From positions 1 to 47,942 of the forward strand of contig NZ_LZSC01000036.1 of NCBI RefSeq assembly GCF_001665235.1: a stretch of DNA of 47,942 nucleotides, read 5' to 3'. Below are positions 1 to 9,613 of this stretch, piece after piece (the stretch's first letter is position 1; every line of letters starts with the position of its first letter). The DNA is from Mycobacterium sp. 1100029.7. GTDB taxonomy: Bacteria > Actinomycetota > Actinomycetes > Mycobacteriales > Mycobacteriaceae. Both the position numbers and the translations under genes were made by a program. A model generated the notes under the pieces. It searched no databases, was not told the DNA's origin, and saw only the letters and a program-made list of their open reading frames with translations.

Positions 1-243
1 GCGTCGTCGCCGCCGCTGTGCGCGAGACGCGATCGTTGGTGATCGGCTTCCACACCACGGGCGCCTGGGCCGGCGGCTGGCTCGCGGTGGACTGCTGGTC
101 CTTCTTGTCGGGGGACAACCCGAAGTAGAGACCCCCGACGACCAGCAGCACGACCACGAGGACCGCGCCGCCGGCCCAGGCGCCCGTGGTGTGGAAGCCG
201 ATCACCAACGATCGCGTCTCGCGCACAGCGGCGGCGACGACGC
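1..243. repeat. 77-bp perfect inverted repeat at the left edge (probable fold-back chimera)
   Basis: Bases 1-77 are the exact reverse complement of 167-243, with an 89-base loop at 78-166. The left arm starts at the first base of the window. Read on the minus strand, the loop encodes a transmembrane helix (AVLVVVLLVVGGLYFG) and a linker. These run in frame into the same VVWKPITND sequence that opens the kelch gene on the plus strand. The natural gene is therefore probably inverted-loop, then right arm, then kelch. Nothing in 1-166 should be read as a plus-strand gene. Confidence 0.85.
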
Positions 244-1919
244 AGGTCGACGGCACCATCTGGATCTTCGGTGGGGTCCGCAGCGACGGCGCCGCCACCG
301 CTCTGCAAGAGGGCTACGACCCGGTCATCGACAGCTGGAAGGGCGGCGACGACCTTCCCGTTGCCGTACAGGACGCGATGGCGGTCAACTGGCAGGGCAA
401 CCCCGTTGTACTCGGCGGCGCCAAGACCGTCGGCGGGAAAAAGGTTGCCAACGACCAGGTTTGGCGAGTCGTGAACAGTCACTGGGTGGAGCTGCCGCAC
501 CTGCTGCAGCCCCGGTCGGGAGCGGCGGCCGCGGTCGTGGGCGACCGTCTGGTCGTCGCGGGCGGCGTCGACGCCAACGGCGGGCTGCTGAGCACCACCG
601 AGGTCTTCGATGGCACCTCGTGGAGCCTCGGCGCGCCGATACCGACCCCGCGTCAGCAGCTGGCCGCGGCCTCGGACGGAAAGCTCGTCTACACCGTGGG
701 CGGTACCACCGGTGACTCCGACCAGGTGAACGTCGAGGCGTACGACCCGGCCGCCAAAGCCTGGACGACACTGCCCGCACTTCCCCAGGCGCGCAGCGAC
801 CTCGGCGTCGCCATTGCCGACGGGCGACTGGTGGCCGTCGGAGGCGTGTCCGGAGGACAGGTCCTCAAGAGTGTGTCGGTGTTCGACCTGACGGCCAAGA
901 CGTGGAGCGGGTTGCCGGACATGGCGACCGCGCGCCACGGCGTGGCAGTCGCCGCGGTCGAGAAATCCGTGTACGCGATCGGTGGATCGACCGCGATCGG
1001 CGACGGCCAGACAACCTCGACGGCGGAGGTGCTGAAGCTCCCGGCTCGCAAGGTCCAGCCCGCGGCGCAATGGCGGTCGCTGCCGGACGCCCCGACTGCC
1101 CGGCTGATGATGGCGTGGGCGGTGCTCAACGACAAGATCTGGATCATGGGCGGCCTCCGCAACGGCACCGCCCTGCAGACGACTGAGAGTTTCGACCCGA
1201 AGACCGGCGCCTGGGAAACCGGCCCCCCGCTGCCCATTCCGCTGCACCACGCGGCGGCGGCGGCCTATCGCGGTGAGGTGGTCGTGCTCGGCGGCGCCAG
1301 CGACAACATCGCCGACGGGTCGAACAAGGTGTTCGCTTTGCGCGGCGGCAACTGGGTGGAGTTAGCGCCCCTGACGCATCCCCGCGCGGCACCGGCCGCG
1401 GCGGTGGTCGGTGACAAACTCGTCGCCGTCGGCGGGCAGAACGCCAAGCAGCTGGTTCCGCAGACCGAGGTGTTCGACGGCAACGCGTGGAAGGACGCCG
1501 CCGACATGCCGACTCCACGCGAACATCTCGCCGCCGTCTCCGACGGCACCTACGTGTACACGGTCGGCGGGCGGTTCCTGTCCTCGGACAAGAACTCCGC
1601 GGCGCTCGAGCGGTTCGACCCGCAATCCGGGCAATGGACCAAGTTGGTGGGCATGCCGACGCCGCGCGGAAGCTACGGCGCCACCTATATCGACGGCCGG
1701 ATCCTGGCCGTCGGTGGTGAGGAGCCCACCCGGGTGCTCAACGTGGTGGAGATGTACGACATCGCCGACGGCAAATGGACCACCCTGCCCCCGATGCCGA
1801 CGCCGCGTCACGCCGAGGTGGTGGCCACGGTGGGCAACACGGTGTATGTCATCGGCGGTGCGAACCGGCCGACGCACGAGGGCCCGATCGCAACCGTCGA
1901 GGCATTGGACTTCATGTGA
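186..1919 (+). CDS. Kelch-repeat double beta-propeller protein, 5' end missing (extracytoplasmic domain of a membrane protein)
   Basis: The 577 visible residues form twelve kelch repeats of about 46 residues. Each has the GG pair followed by a spaced Tyr/Phe and Trp, for example IWIFGG, VVLGG, LVVAGG, VYTVGG, LVAVGG and VYAIGG. The same order recurs in the second half, starting near residue 300 (IWIMGG), so the protein looks like two six-bladed propellers made by internal duplication. The GTG at 186 is only the first possible start after the disturbed edge. The inverted loop at 78-166 supplies a membrane helix and a Pro/Gln linker in frame, so the whole protein probably has a cytoplasmic N-terminal domain, one membrane pass and this propeller outside the cell. 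Actinobacterial Ser/Thr kinases often carry such C-terminal sensor propellers, but no kinase domain is visible here. Ligand unknown. Confidence 0.85.
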   Translation: MVWKPITNDRVSRTAAATTQVDGTIWIFGGVRSDGAATALQEGYDPVIDSWKGGDDLPVAVQDAMAVNWQGNPVVLGGAKTVGGKKVANDQVWRVVNSHWVELPHLLQPRSGAAAAVVGDRLVVAGGVDANGGLLSTTEVFDGTSWSLGAPIPTPRQQLAAASDGKLVYTVGGTTGDSDQVNVEAYDPAAKAWTTLPALPQARSDLGVAIADGRLVAVGGVSGGQVLKSVSVFDLTAKTWSGLPDMATARHGVAVAAVEKSVYAIGGSTAIGDGQTTSTAEVLKLPARKVQPAAQWRSLPDAPTARLMMAWAVLNDKIWIMGGLRNGTALQTTESFDPKTGAWETGPPLPIPLHHAAAAAYRGEVVVLGGASDNIADGSNKVFALRGGNWVELAPLTHPRAAPAAAVVGDKLVAVGGQNAKQLVPQTEVFDGNAWKDAADMPTPREHLAAVSDGTYVYTVGGRFLSSDKNSAALERFDPQSGQWTKLVGMPTPRGSYGATYIDGRILAVGGEEPTRVLNVVEMYDIADGKWTTLPPMPTPRHAEVVATVGNTVYVIGGANRPTHEGPIATVEALDFM

Positions 1920-2021
1920 GGTCGGCCCGCTAGCGGCGACGTCGGTCCGTTGTTTTAGTTGTGCGCAATACGGGGATCCGGCTACAGACGGCTGCACCGC
2001 AACAGATAACGGAGCCCCCAA

Positions 2022-2483
2022 ATGAGCACCAACACCTTGTGGATCGTGATCGCCATCGTGGCAGCGGTCCTGGTCATCGCCGCCGTGTTCGTCATCGGCC
2101 AAACGAGAACTCGTCGACGCCATCGGCAGGCCGAAGAAATCCGCGAACAGGCCCGACAGGAATCGGCACACGTCGAGCGCCGCGAAGCGCTGGCCCAGGA
2201 AACGGCCGCCAAGGCGCGTGCCGCGCAGGCCGAGGCCGAGGTCAAGGCCGCCGAGGCCGCCAGGCTGCAGGAACAGGCAGCCCAGCATCAGGATGAGGCG
2301 GCGTCGTCGCGTGATCAGCTGCAGGAGCGCTGGGACCACGCCGACCGCATCGATCCGAAATCCGGCACGCAGGACCGGCAGACCGGGGAGCAACGCGACG
2401 GGGCCTGGTCGGCGGAGTTCGCGGATCCGACAACCGACACCGACATCACCAAGCAGGAGACCTATCGCGGGCCTTCCCGCTGA
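2022..2483 (+). CDS. Small membrane-anchored coiled-coil protein of unknown function
   Basis: This is a 153-residue protein. An N-terminal hydrophobic helix (about residues 5-27, LWIVIAIVAAVLVIAAVFVI) is followed at once by a basic stretch (RTRRRHR), which suggests an inside-facing charge. Then comes a long Ala/Glu/Gln/Arg-rich segment (about 35-115) with heptad character, predicted to be coiled coil, and a polar tail. It lies 102 bp after the kelch gene on the same strand. A purine-rich stretch (ggagcccccaa) precedes the ATG. I do not recognise a named family; similar short membrane/coiled-coil proteins are common in mycobacteria. Composition matches its neighbours. Confidence 0.75.
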   Translation: MSTNTLWIVIAIVAAVLVIAAVFVIGQTRTRRRHRQAEEIREQARQESAHVERREALAQETAAKARAAQAEAEVKAAEAARLQEQAAQHQDEAASSRDQLQERWDHADRIDPKSGTQDRQTGEQRDGAWSAEFADPTTDTDITKQETYRGPSR

Positions 2484-2536
2484 AACCGTTTGAACCGTTT
2501 GAACCGCTAAAACCGCTGAAAACCGCTGAAAACTGC
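2481..2536. repeat. Short degenerate tandem repeat (about 10-bp unit)
   Basis: About five adjacent units of the pattern (t)gaaaccgctt/gaaccgttt/aaaccgctga begin at the stop codon of the preceding gene. The two best copies, aaccgctgaa, are identical and directly adjacent at 2511-2530. The rest of the gap up to 2700 holds no gene that I can support. It has one imperfect inverted pair, TCTAA at 2598-2602 and TTAGA at 2614-2618. Confidence 0.7.
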
Positions 2537-2700
2537 GATCCGGCCGTATCCGAATTTCGGCAGGCTGCAGGCATGTGCCGCCGTTATTTGATATATGTCT
2601 AATATGGGGATTCGTTAGATACGGATCGGCTCGGTGGCCCGACCCCTCAACGGGCCACCGGGCACCCGCCCGATGGCATCGTCGAAGTACAGCCCAGCGG

Positions 2701-3266
2701 CTAAAGCCAGGTGTCCTGCGTCGTGGTGGTGAGAAACGCTTCGAGGTCGTCGCGCCACTGCGCCGGCGTGGTCTTGTCCGGCTCGATCCCGGTGTATTCG
2801 CCGCGATAGAACAACAGCGGCCTCGGCTTGATCTTCGGCGCTTCGGAAAGCGATTGCACCGCACCGAAAACCACGAAGTGATCCCCGCCGTCGTGTACCG
2901 ATGCCACCGTACAGTCGATGTAGGCCAGCGAGCCGTCGATGATCGGCGAGCCGAGATCCGAAGCGTGCCAATCGATACCGGCGAACTTGTCGGGTTCCTT
3001 GGAGCCGAAGCGGGCCGAGACGTGCTTCTGGCTCTCGGTTAGCATGTTGACGCAGAACCGGCCGCTGGCCTCGATGGCCTGCCACGACCGCGACACCTTG
3101 GTGGGGCAGAACAGCACCAGCGGTGGGTCCAGGGACAGCGCGGCAAACGACTGGCACGCGAAGCCGATTGGGACGTCGTCGTGCACGGTGGTGATGATCG
3201 TGATCCCGGTGCAGAACTGACCGAGCACGCTGCGGAACGTGCGCGGGTCGATCGGCACGGCAGTCA

Positions 3267-3267
<1 letters not shown>
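2701..3267 (-). CDS. hsaB: HsaB, flavin reductase of the 3-HSA monooxygenase
   Basis: This 188-residue protein of the flavin-reductase-like (FMN-binding split barrel) family reduces flavin with NADH for HsaA, which hydroxylates 3-HSA in cholesterol ring degradation. Family marks are FRSVLGQFCTGITIITT at the N terminus, GFACQSFAALSLDPPLVLFCP in the flavin-binding part, and GDHFVVFGAV near the end. The ATG at 3267 is chosen because it overlaps the hsaC stop (ATGA), gives the usual length, and discards an upstream extension that lies inside hsaC. It is the last gene of hsaA-hsaD-hsaC-hsaB. In M. tuberculosis nat follows directly, but here no nat gene is present downstream. Confidence 0.95.
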
Positions 3268-6237
<2,970 letters not shown>

Positions 6238-6287
6238 TTAGGTTTGCCTCCTGGGCCAGACTTACTCAGTGGACTTACACAGCAGAC

Positions 6288-6301
6288 TAGAACACGTTCC
6301 G
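6288..6301. promoter_or_regulatory. KstR operator 1 (hsaA side of the hsaA/kshB gap)
   Basis: TAGAACACGTTCCG matches the known mycobacterial KstR pattern TnnAACnnGTTnnA in its central AAC-nn-GTT core. It lies 51 bp upstream of the hsaA start, where a repressor would block that promoter. Confidence 0.85.
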
Positions 6302-6355
6302 ATTTGTGTCGAGCAGGGTATTCCTGCGCCTGGTAGCGGTATGAAACCGGTTTTC

Positions 6356-6369
6356 TGTAACATGTTCTA
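6356..6369. promoter_or_regulatory. KstR operator 2 (kshB side of the hsaA/kshB gap)
   Basis: TGTAACATGTTCTA fits TnnAACnnGTTnnA in full. It lies 24 bp upstream of the kshB TTG start. With operator 1 it gives each of the two divergent genes its own site. Confidence 0.85.
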
Positions 6370-6393
6370 GTTGTCAGAAAGGGAGGGCGGGTC

Positions 6394-7476
6394 TTGACGG
6401 AAGCAGATCTGGACGAGCCGCTCGGCGACCACGTCCTGGAACTGCAGATCGCCGAGGTCGTCGAGGAGACCGACGACGCTCGCTCGCTGGTGTTCGCGGT
6501 GCCCGATGCGTCGGGTGACCCGGCAATTCCGCCGGAGCGGCTGCGTTACGCGCCGGGCCAGTTCCTGACGTTGCGGGTGCCCAGCGACCGGACCGGTTCG
6601 GTGGCGCGCTGCTACTCGCTGTGCAGTTCGCCGTTCACCGACGAGGCGCTCACCGTCACGGTGAAACGCACCGCCGAGGGCTATGCGTCCAACTGGTTGT
6701 GCGACAACGCGCAGGCGGGCATGCGGATTCACGTGTTGGCCCCGTCGGGCACCTTCGTCCCCAAGACGCTCGACGACGACTTCCTGCTGCTGGCCGCGGG
6801 CAGCGGCATCACCCCGATCATCTCGATCTGCAAGTCCGCGCTGTCCGAGGGCAGCGGCCAGGTGACGCTGGTTTACGCCAACCGCGACGAGACATCGGTG
6901 ATCTTCGGCGATGCGCTGCGCGAGCTGGCCGCCAAGTATCCCGACCGGCTCACGGTGCTGCACTGGCTGGAATCGGTGCAGGGCCTGCCCAGTACGGCCG
7001 CACTGGCGAAGCTGGCCACTCCGTTCACCGAACGGCACGCCTTCATCTGCGGGCCAGGCCCATTCATGGAGGCCGCCCGGCAGGCGCTCGAGACGCTGAA
7101 AGTGCCTGCGGCGCAGGTGCATTTCGAGGTGTTCAAGTCGCTGGATTCCGACCCGTTCGCGACGGTGACGATCGACGACACCGACGAAGGCGACCAACCG
7201 CCGGCAACCGCCGTGGTGGAGTTGGACGGCGAAACCCACACGGTCTCGTGGCCACGCAACGCCAAGCTGCTCGACGTGCTGCTCGCCAAAGGCCTCGACG
7301 CCCCGTTCTCCTGCCGCGAGGGCCACTGCGGCGCGTGTGCCTGCACCCTGCGCAGCGGCAAAGTGAACATGGAAGTCAATGACGTGCTCGAGCAGCAAGA
7401 CCTGGACGATGGGCTGATCCTGGCCTGTCAATCTCACCCGGAATCTGATTCGGTAGAAGTCACCTACGACGACTAG
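6394..7476 (+). CDS. kshB: KshB, reductase of 3-ketosteroid 9-alpha-hydroxylase
   Basis: This 360-residue class IA oxygenase reductase passes electrons from NADH through FAD and a plant-type 2Fe-2S centre to the Rieske oxygenase KshA, which 9-alpha-hydroxylates the steroid nucleus before ring B opens. Domains in order are: an FAD barrel with RCYSLCSS near residue 72; a nucleotide domain with AAGSGITPIIS near 133 and FICGPGPFM near 215; and a C-terminal ferredoxin with Cys307, Cys312, Cys315 (CREGHCGAC) and Cys345. The start is TTG at 6394 after a gggaggg ribosome site. It is transcribed divergently from hsaA. The oxygenase gene kshA is not in the window. Confidence 0.95.
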   Translation: MTEADLDEPLGDHVLELQIAEVVEETDDARSLVFAVPDASGDPAIPPERLRYAPGQFLTLRVPSDRTGSVARCYSLCSSPFTDEALTVTVKRTAEGYASNWLCDNAQAGMRIHVLAPSGTFVPKTLDDDFLLLAAGSGITPIISICKSALSEGSGQVTLVYANRDETSVIFGDALRELAAKYPDRLTVLHWLESVQGLPSTAALAKLATPFTERHAFICGPGPFMEAARQALETLKVPAAQVHFEVFKSLDSDPFATVTIDDTDEGDQPPATAVVELDGETHTVSWPRNAKLLDVLLAKGLDAPFSCREGHCGACACTLRSGKVNMEVNDVLEQQDLDDGLILACQSHPESDSVEVTYDD

Positions 7477-7526
7477 TCGCGGAGTTAGATTTTTCTGCCT
7501 CGAGGGTTCGACGGAAGGAAGCGCCG

Positions 7527-8060
7527 ATGATGCGCTCGGTTTTGGGCCTGGCGGCCGTCGGACTGATGGCGACTTTCCTGCCCGTCCCGAATGCCACGGC
7601 GGCGACCAACACCGCCACCACGCTCTTCCCGCTGGACGGCCCCAACCAGCTGGAAACGCACATGTTCCTCAACTGCTTCAAATCCGACGGACACTGCGAC
7701 TTCATTGCCGGCGCCGACACCCGCACGCCGGACGGGGTGATCGGCTTTCCGCCCGGGCTGTGGGCGCGTCAGACCACCGAAATCCGGTCCAACAACCGGA
7801 TGGCTTACCTGGATGCGCACGCCAACGGGCAGTACGAGCGGGTGATGAAATCGATGGGGACCGACGAGATCACCACGGTCTACTTCGGCGAAGGACCGCC
7901 GGACAAATACCAGACCACCGGGCGCATCGACTCCACCGATTGGGGCACCGGCCAGCCCAAGACCGACGAAACCGTCTACACCTGCACCCACATTCAGGTG
8001 GTCTACTCCGGAGTGAACATCACCTCGCCGAGCACCTGCGCGGTGACGACGTTCTCCTGA
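7527..8060 (+). CDS. Secreted protein of the Rv3572 family
   Basis: This 177-residue protein has a Sec-type signal peptide: a hydrophobic stretch SVLGLAAVGLMATFLPVP, then NATAA as a likely cleavage region near residue 25. The mature part has four cysteines that could form disulfides (NCFKSDGHCD, YTCTHI, STCAVTT) and no known catalytic motif. It lies 50 bp downstream of kshB on the same strand, after a GGAAGGAAG ribosome site, and may be cotranscribed with it. In M. tuberculosis the same kind of gene sits between kshB and fadE34. Function unknown; a link to steroid handling outside the cell is only suggested by position. Confidence 0.85.
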   Translation: MMRSVLGLAAVGLMATFLPVPNATAATNTATTLFPLDGPNQLETHMFLNCFKSDGHCDFIAGADTRTPDGVIGFPPGLWARQTTEIRSNNRMAYLDAHANGQYERVMKSMGTDEITTVYFGEGPPDKYQTTGRIDSTDWGTGQPKTDETVYTCTHIQVVYSGVNITSPSTCAVTTFS

Positions 8061-8074
8061 CGCTCTAAACGGGC

Positions 8075-8956
8075 CTAAACGGGGTAGTCGCCGGTCGCCA
8101 GGTCTTCGAGCAGGCTCGGGCCGGACGGGTTCCATCCGAGTCGCTGGCGGGTCAGAGTGCTCGACGAGGGTTGGTCGGCGGCGAAGATGGCGCCAAGAGG
8201 ACCGAAGCTTTCCGCCGGAGCGGATTCGACCGGCAGACTGAGCCGGCGGCCGATCACCTCGGCGATGGCCCGCATCTGGTCGCCTTCGTCGCCCACCGCG
8301 TGCAGCACCGAGCCGGGCGCGGCTTCCTCGACAGCGAGCCGGAACAACGCCGCGGCGTCGTCACGATGCACGGCGGGCCAGCGGTGCGTGCCGTCGCCGA
8401 TATACGCCGACACCCCGCGCTGCCGGGCGAGCTGAATCAGGATGCCCGCGAAGCCGTACCGGCCGCCGGCGTCGTGGACGGATCGCGGTAACCGCACCAC
8501 TGCCGATCGGACGCCGCGCTGAGCCAGGTCGACGACGGCTTGCCCGGTGCGGCCCCGTCCGGCCATCGGCCCCTCGGTATTGAAGGGGTCGTCCTCGGTG
8601 CTGGGACGTCCAGCCACCGCGGGGGTGCCGTTCGCAAGCACGAGCACCTTGTCGGTGTCGACGAGCGCTTCGCCGAGTGCGGTGATCGCGCGATATTCGT
8701 CGCCGATGGCGTCTCCGGCGTGGGAGAAGTCATGCGAGAACGCCAGGTACGCAACGCCGTCGGCGTCAGCGGCCGCCTGCTGCAGGACATCGAGGTCGGT
8801 GATGTCGCCGCGCAGCGGCTGCGCGCCCAGCTCGCTGACGGTCGCGGCCGCGGTTTCGGAGCGGGCCAGGCCGACGACGTGATGACCGGCGGCGAGAAGT
8901 TCGGTGACGACGGCTGAGCCAATTCCTCCGCTGGCACCGGTGACGAATACGCGCAC
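8075..8956 (-). CDS. Atypical short-chain dehydrogenase/reductase (NAD(P)-dependent epimerase-like)
   Basis: This protein of about 293 residues has an N-terminal Rossmann fold: RVFVTGASGGIGSAVV with the glycine pattern, then LRGDITD for the adenine pocket. The body matches the extended/atypical SDR type (GTHRWPAVHRDDAAALFRLA), where YxxxK is not obvious. A GTG at 8956 is chosen because AAGGAG stands exactly 6 bases upstream; the in-frame ATG at 8971 lies in front of that ribosome site and has none of its own. It is divergent from a TetR gene, with a long inverted-repeat operator between them, so it is the likely target of that regulator. I do not remember this pair in the M. tuberculosis steroid locus. 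Substrate unknown. Confidence 0.85.
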   Translation of the reverse strand: MRVFVTGASGGIGSAVVTELLAAGHHVVGLARSETAAATVSELGAQPLRGDITDLDVLQQAAADADGVAYLAFSHDFSHAGDAIGDEYRAITALGEALVDTDKVLVLANGTPAVAGRPSTEDDPFNTEGPMAGRGRTGQAVVDLAQRGVRSAVVRLPRSVHDAGGRYGFAGILIQLARQRGVSAYIGDGTHRWPAVHRDDAAALFRLAVEEAAPGSVLHAVGDEGDQMRAIAEVIGRRLSLPVESAPAESFGPLGAIFAADQPSSSTLTRQRLGWNPSGPSLLEDLATGDYPV

Positions 8957-8970
8957 GAGCAGCTCCTTCA

Positions 8971-9029
8971 AGTGATGCGACTATTGTCCCATCACCATAC
9001 AGCAGTGACGGGATAATAGTCGCATCACT
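8971..9029. promoter_or_regulatory. 20-bp inverted-repeat operator between the SDR and TetR genes
   Basis: The left arm (8971-8990) starts AGTGATGCGACTATTG and the right arm (9010-9029) ends CAATAGTCGCATCACT-like. Nineteen of the twenty positions are complementary; the one mismatch is the C/T within the inner part. The spacer is 19 bp. The arms sit directly in front of both ribosome sites, so one regulator could shut both genes. Confidence 0.8.
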
Positions 9030-9040
9030 AAGGTGGGCCC

Positions 9041-9613
9041 ATGGCCCGCTGGGAACCCGACGCGCGCGAACGCTTGGTCGCCGCAGCGCTGGACCTGTTC
9101 AACGAACGGGGTTACGACCAGACGACCGTCGCGCAGATCGCCGAACGGGCCGGCCTGACGAAGAGCACGTTCCATCGGCACTTTCCGGACAAGCGCGACG
9201 TGCTGGCGGCCGGTCAGGATGCGATCGCCCAACTACTTCGCGAGGGCATCGCCGCGGCGCCCGCCGAGGCCACTCCGCTGGCCGTGGTGTGCTCCGGCTT
9301 GCAATCGGCCGCGGCCGCGTTCACCTCGTTCAACCGTGACCTCGCGCCCAGACTCAAGGCCGCGATCGCCGCCAGCGTCGAACTTCAAGAGCGCAACGCG
9401 CTCAAGCAGATTGGGCTAGCGCTGGCGATGACCGAAGCGCTGCAAGCTCGCGGCATATCCGAGTCGACCGCGGTGTTGGCCGCCGAGCTTGGCGCGCTGG
9501 CTTTCAAGAAGGCGTACGCCCGCTGGGCCGAACCGGGTGAAAGCGCAGACCTGGGCACCATGGCGTGCCAGGAGTTACGCGAATTGCACGCCGCCGCAGC
9601 AGATCTCGGTTAG
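9041..9613 (+). CDS. TetR-family transcriptional regulator
   Basis: This 190-residue protein has a typical N-terminal TetR helix-turn-helix, ERLVAAALDLFNERGYDQTTVAQIAERAGLTKSTFHRHFPDKRDVL (residues about 10-54). The C-terminal helical ligand domain is rich in Ala and Leu. The ATG at 9041 follows an AAGGTGGG site. Its 3' end overlaps the end of fadE34 by four bases (convergent). The neighbouring divergent SDR gene and the shared inverted repeat suggest local autoregulation. The inducer cannot be told from sequence. Confidence 0.9.
   Translation: MARWEPDARERLVAAALDLFNERGYDQTTVAQIAERAGLTKSTFHRHFPDKRDVLAAGQDAIAQLLREGIAAAPAEATPLAVVCSGLQSAAAAFTSFNRDLAPRLKAAIAASVELQERNALKQIGLALAMTEALQARGISESTAVLAAELGALAFKKAYARWAEPGESADLGTMACQELRELHAAAADLG

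Noticed and set aside
1..243. Invertible DNA switch flanked by inverted repeats
   Set aside because: Inversion of the loop would indeed put the membrane helix in frame. But the same structure at both window ends, with arms ending exactly at the edges and of k-mer length, fits an assembly or library fold-back much better. No recombinase gene is near.
2598..2618. TCTAA/TTAGA inverted pair as a KstR or TetR operator near hsaB
   Set aside because: Arms are only five bases, the 11-base spacer does not match KstR, and hsaB is the last gene of its operon.
1362..2864. 500-residue minus-strand open frame across the kelch gene and next gene
   Set aside because: Arg/Gly-rich composition without domains and opposite to two well-supported genes. 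It is a GC-rich antisense shadow.
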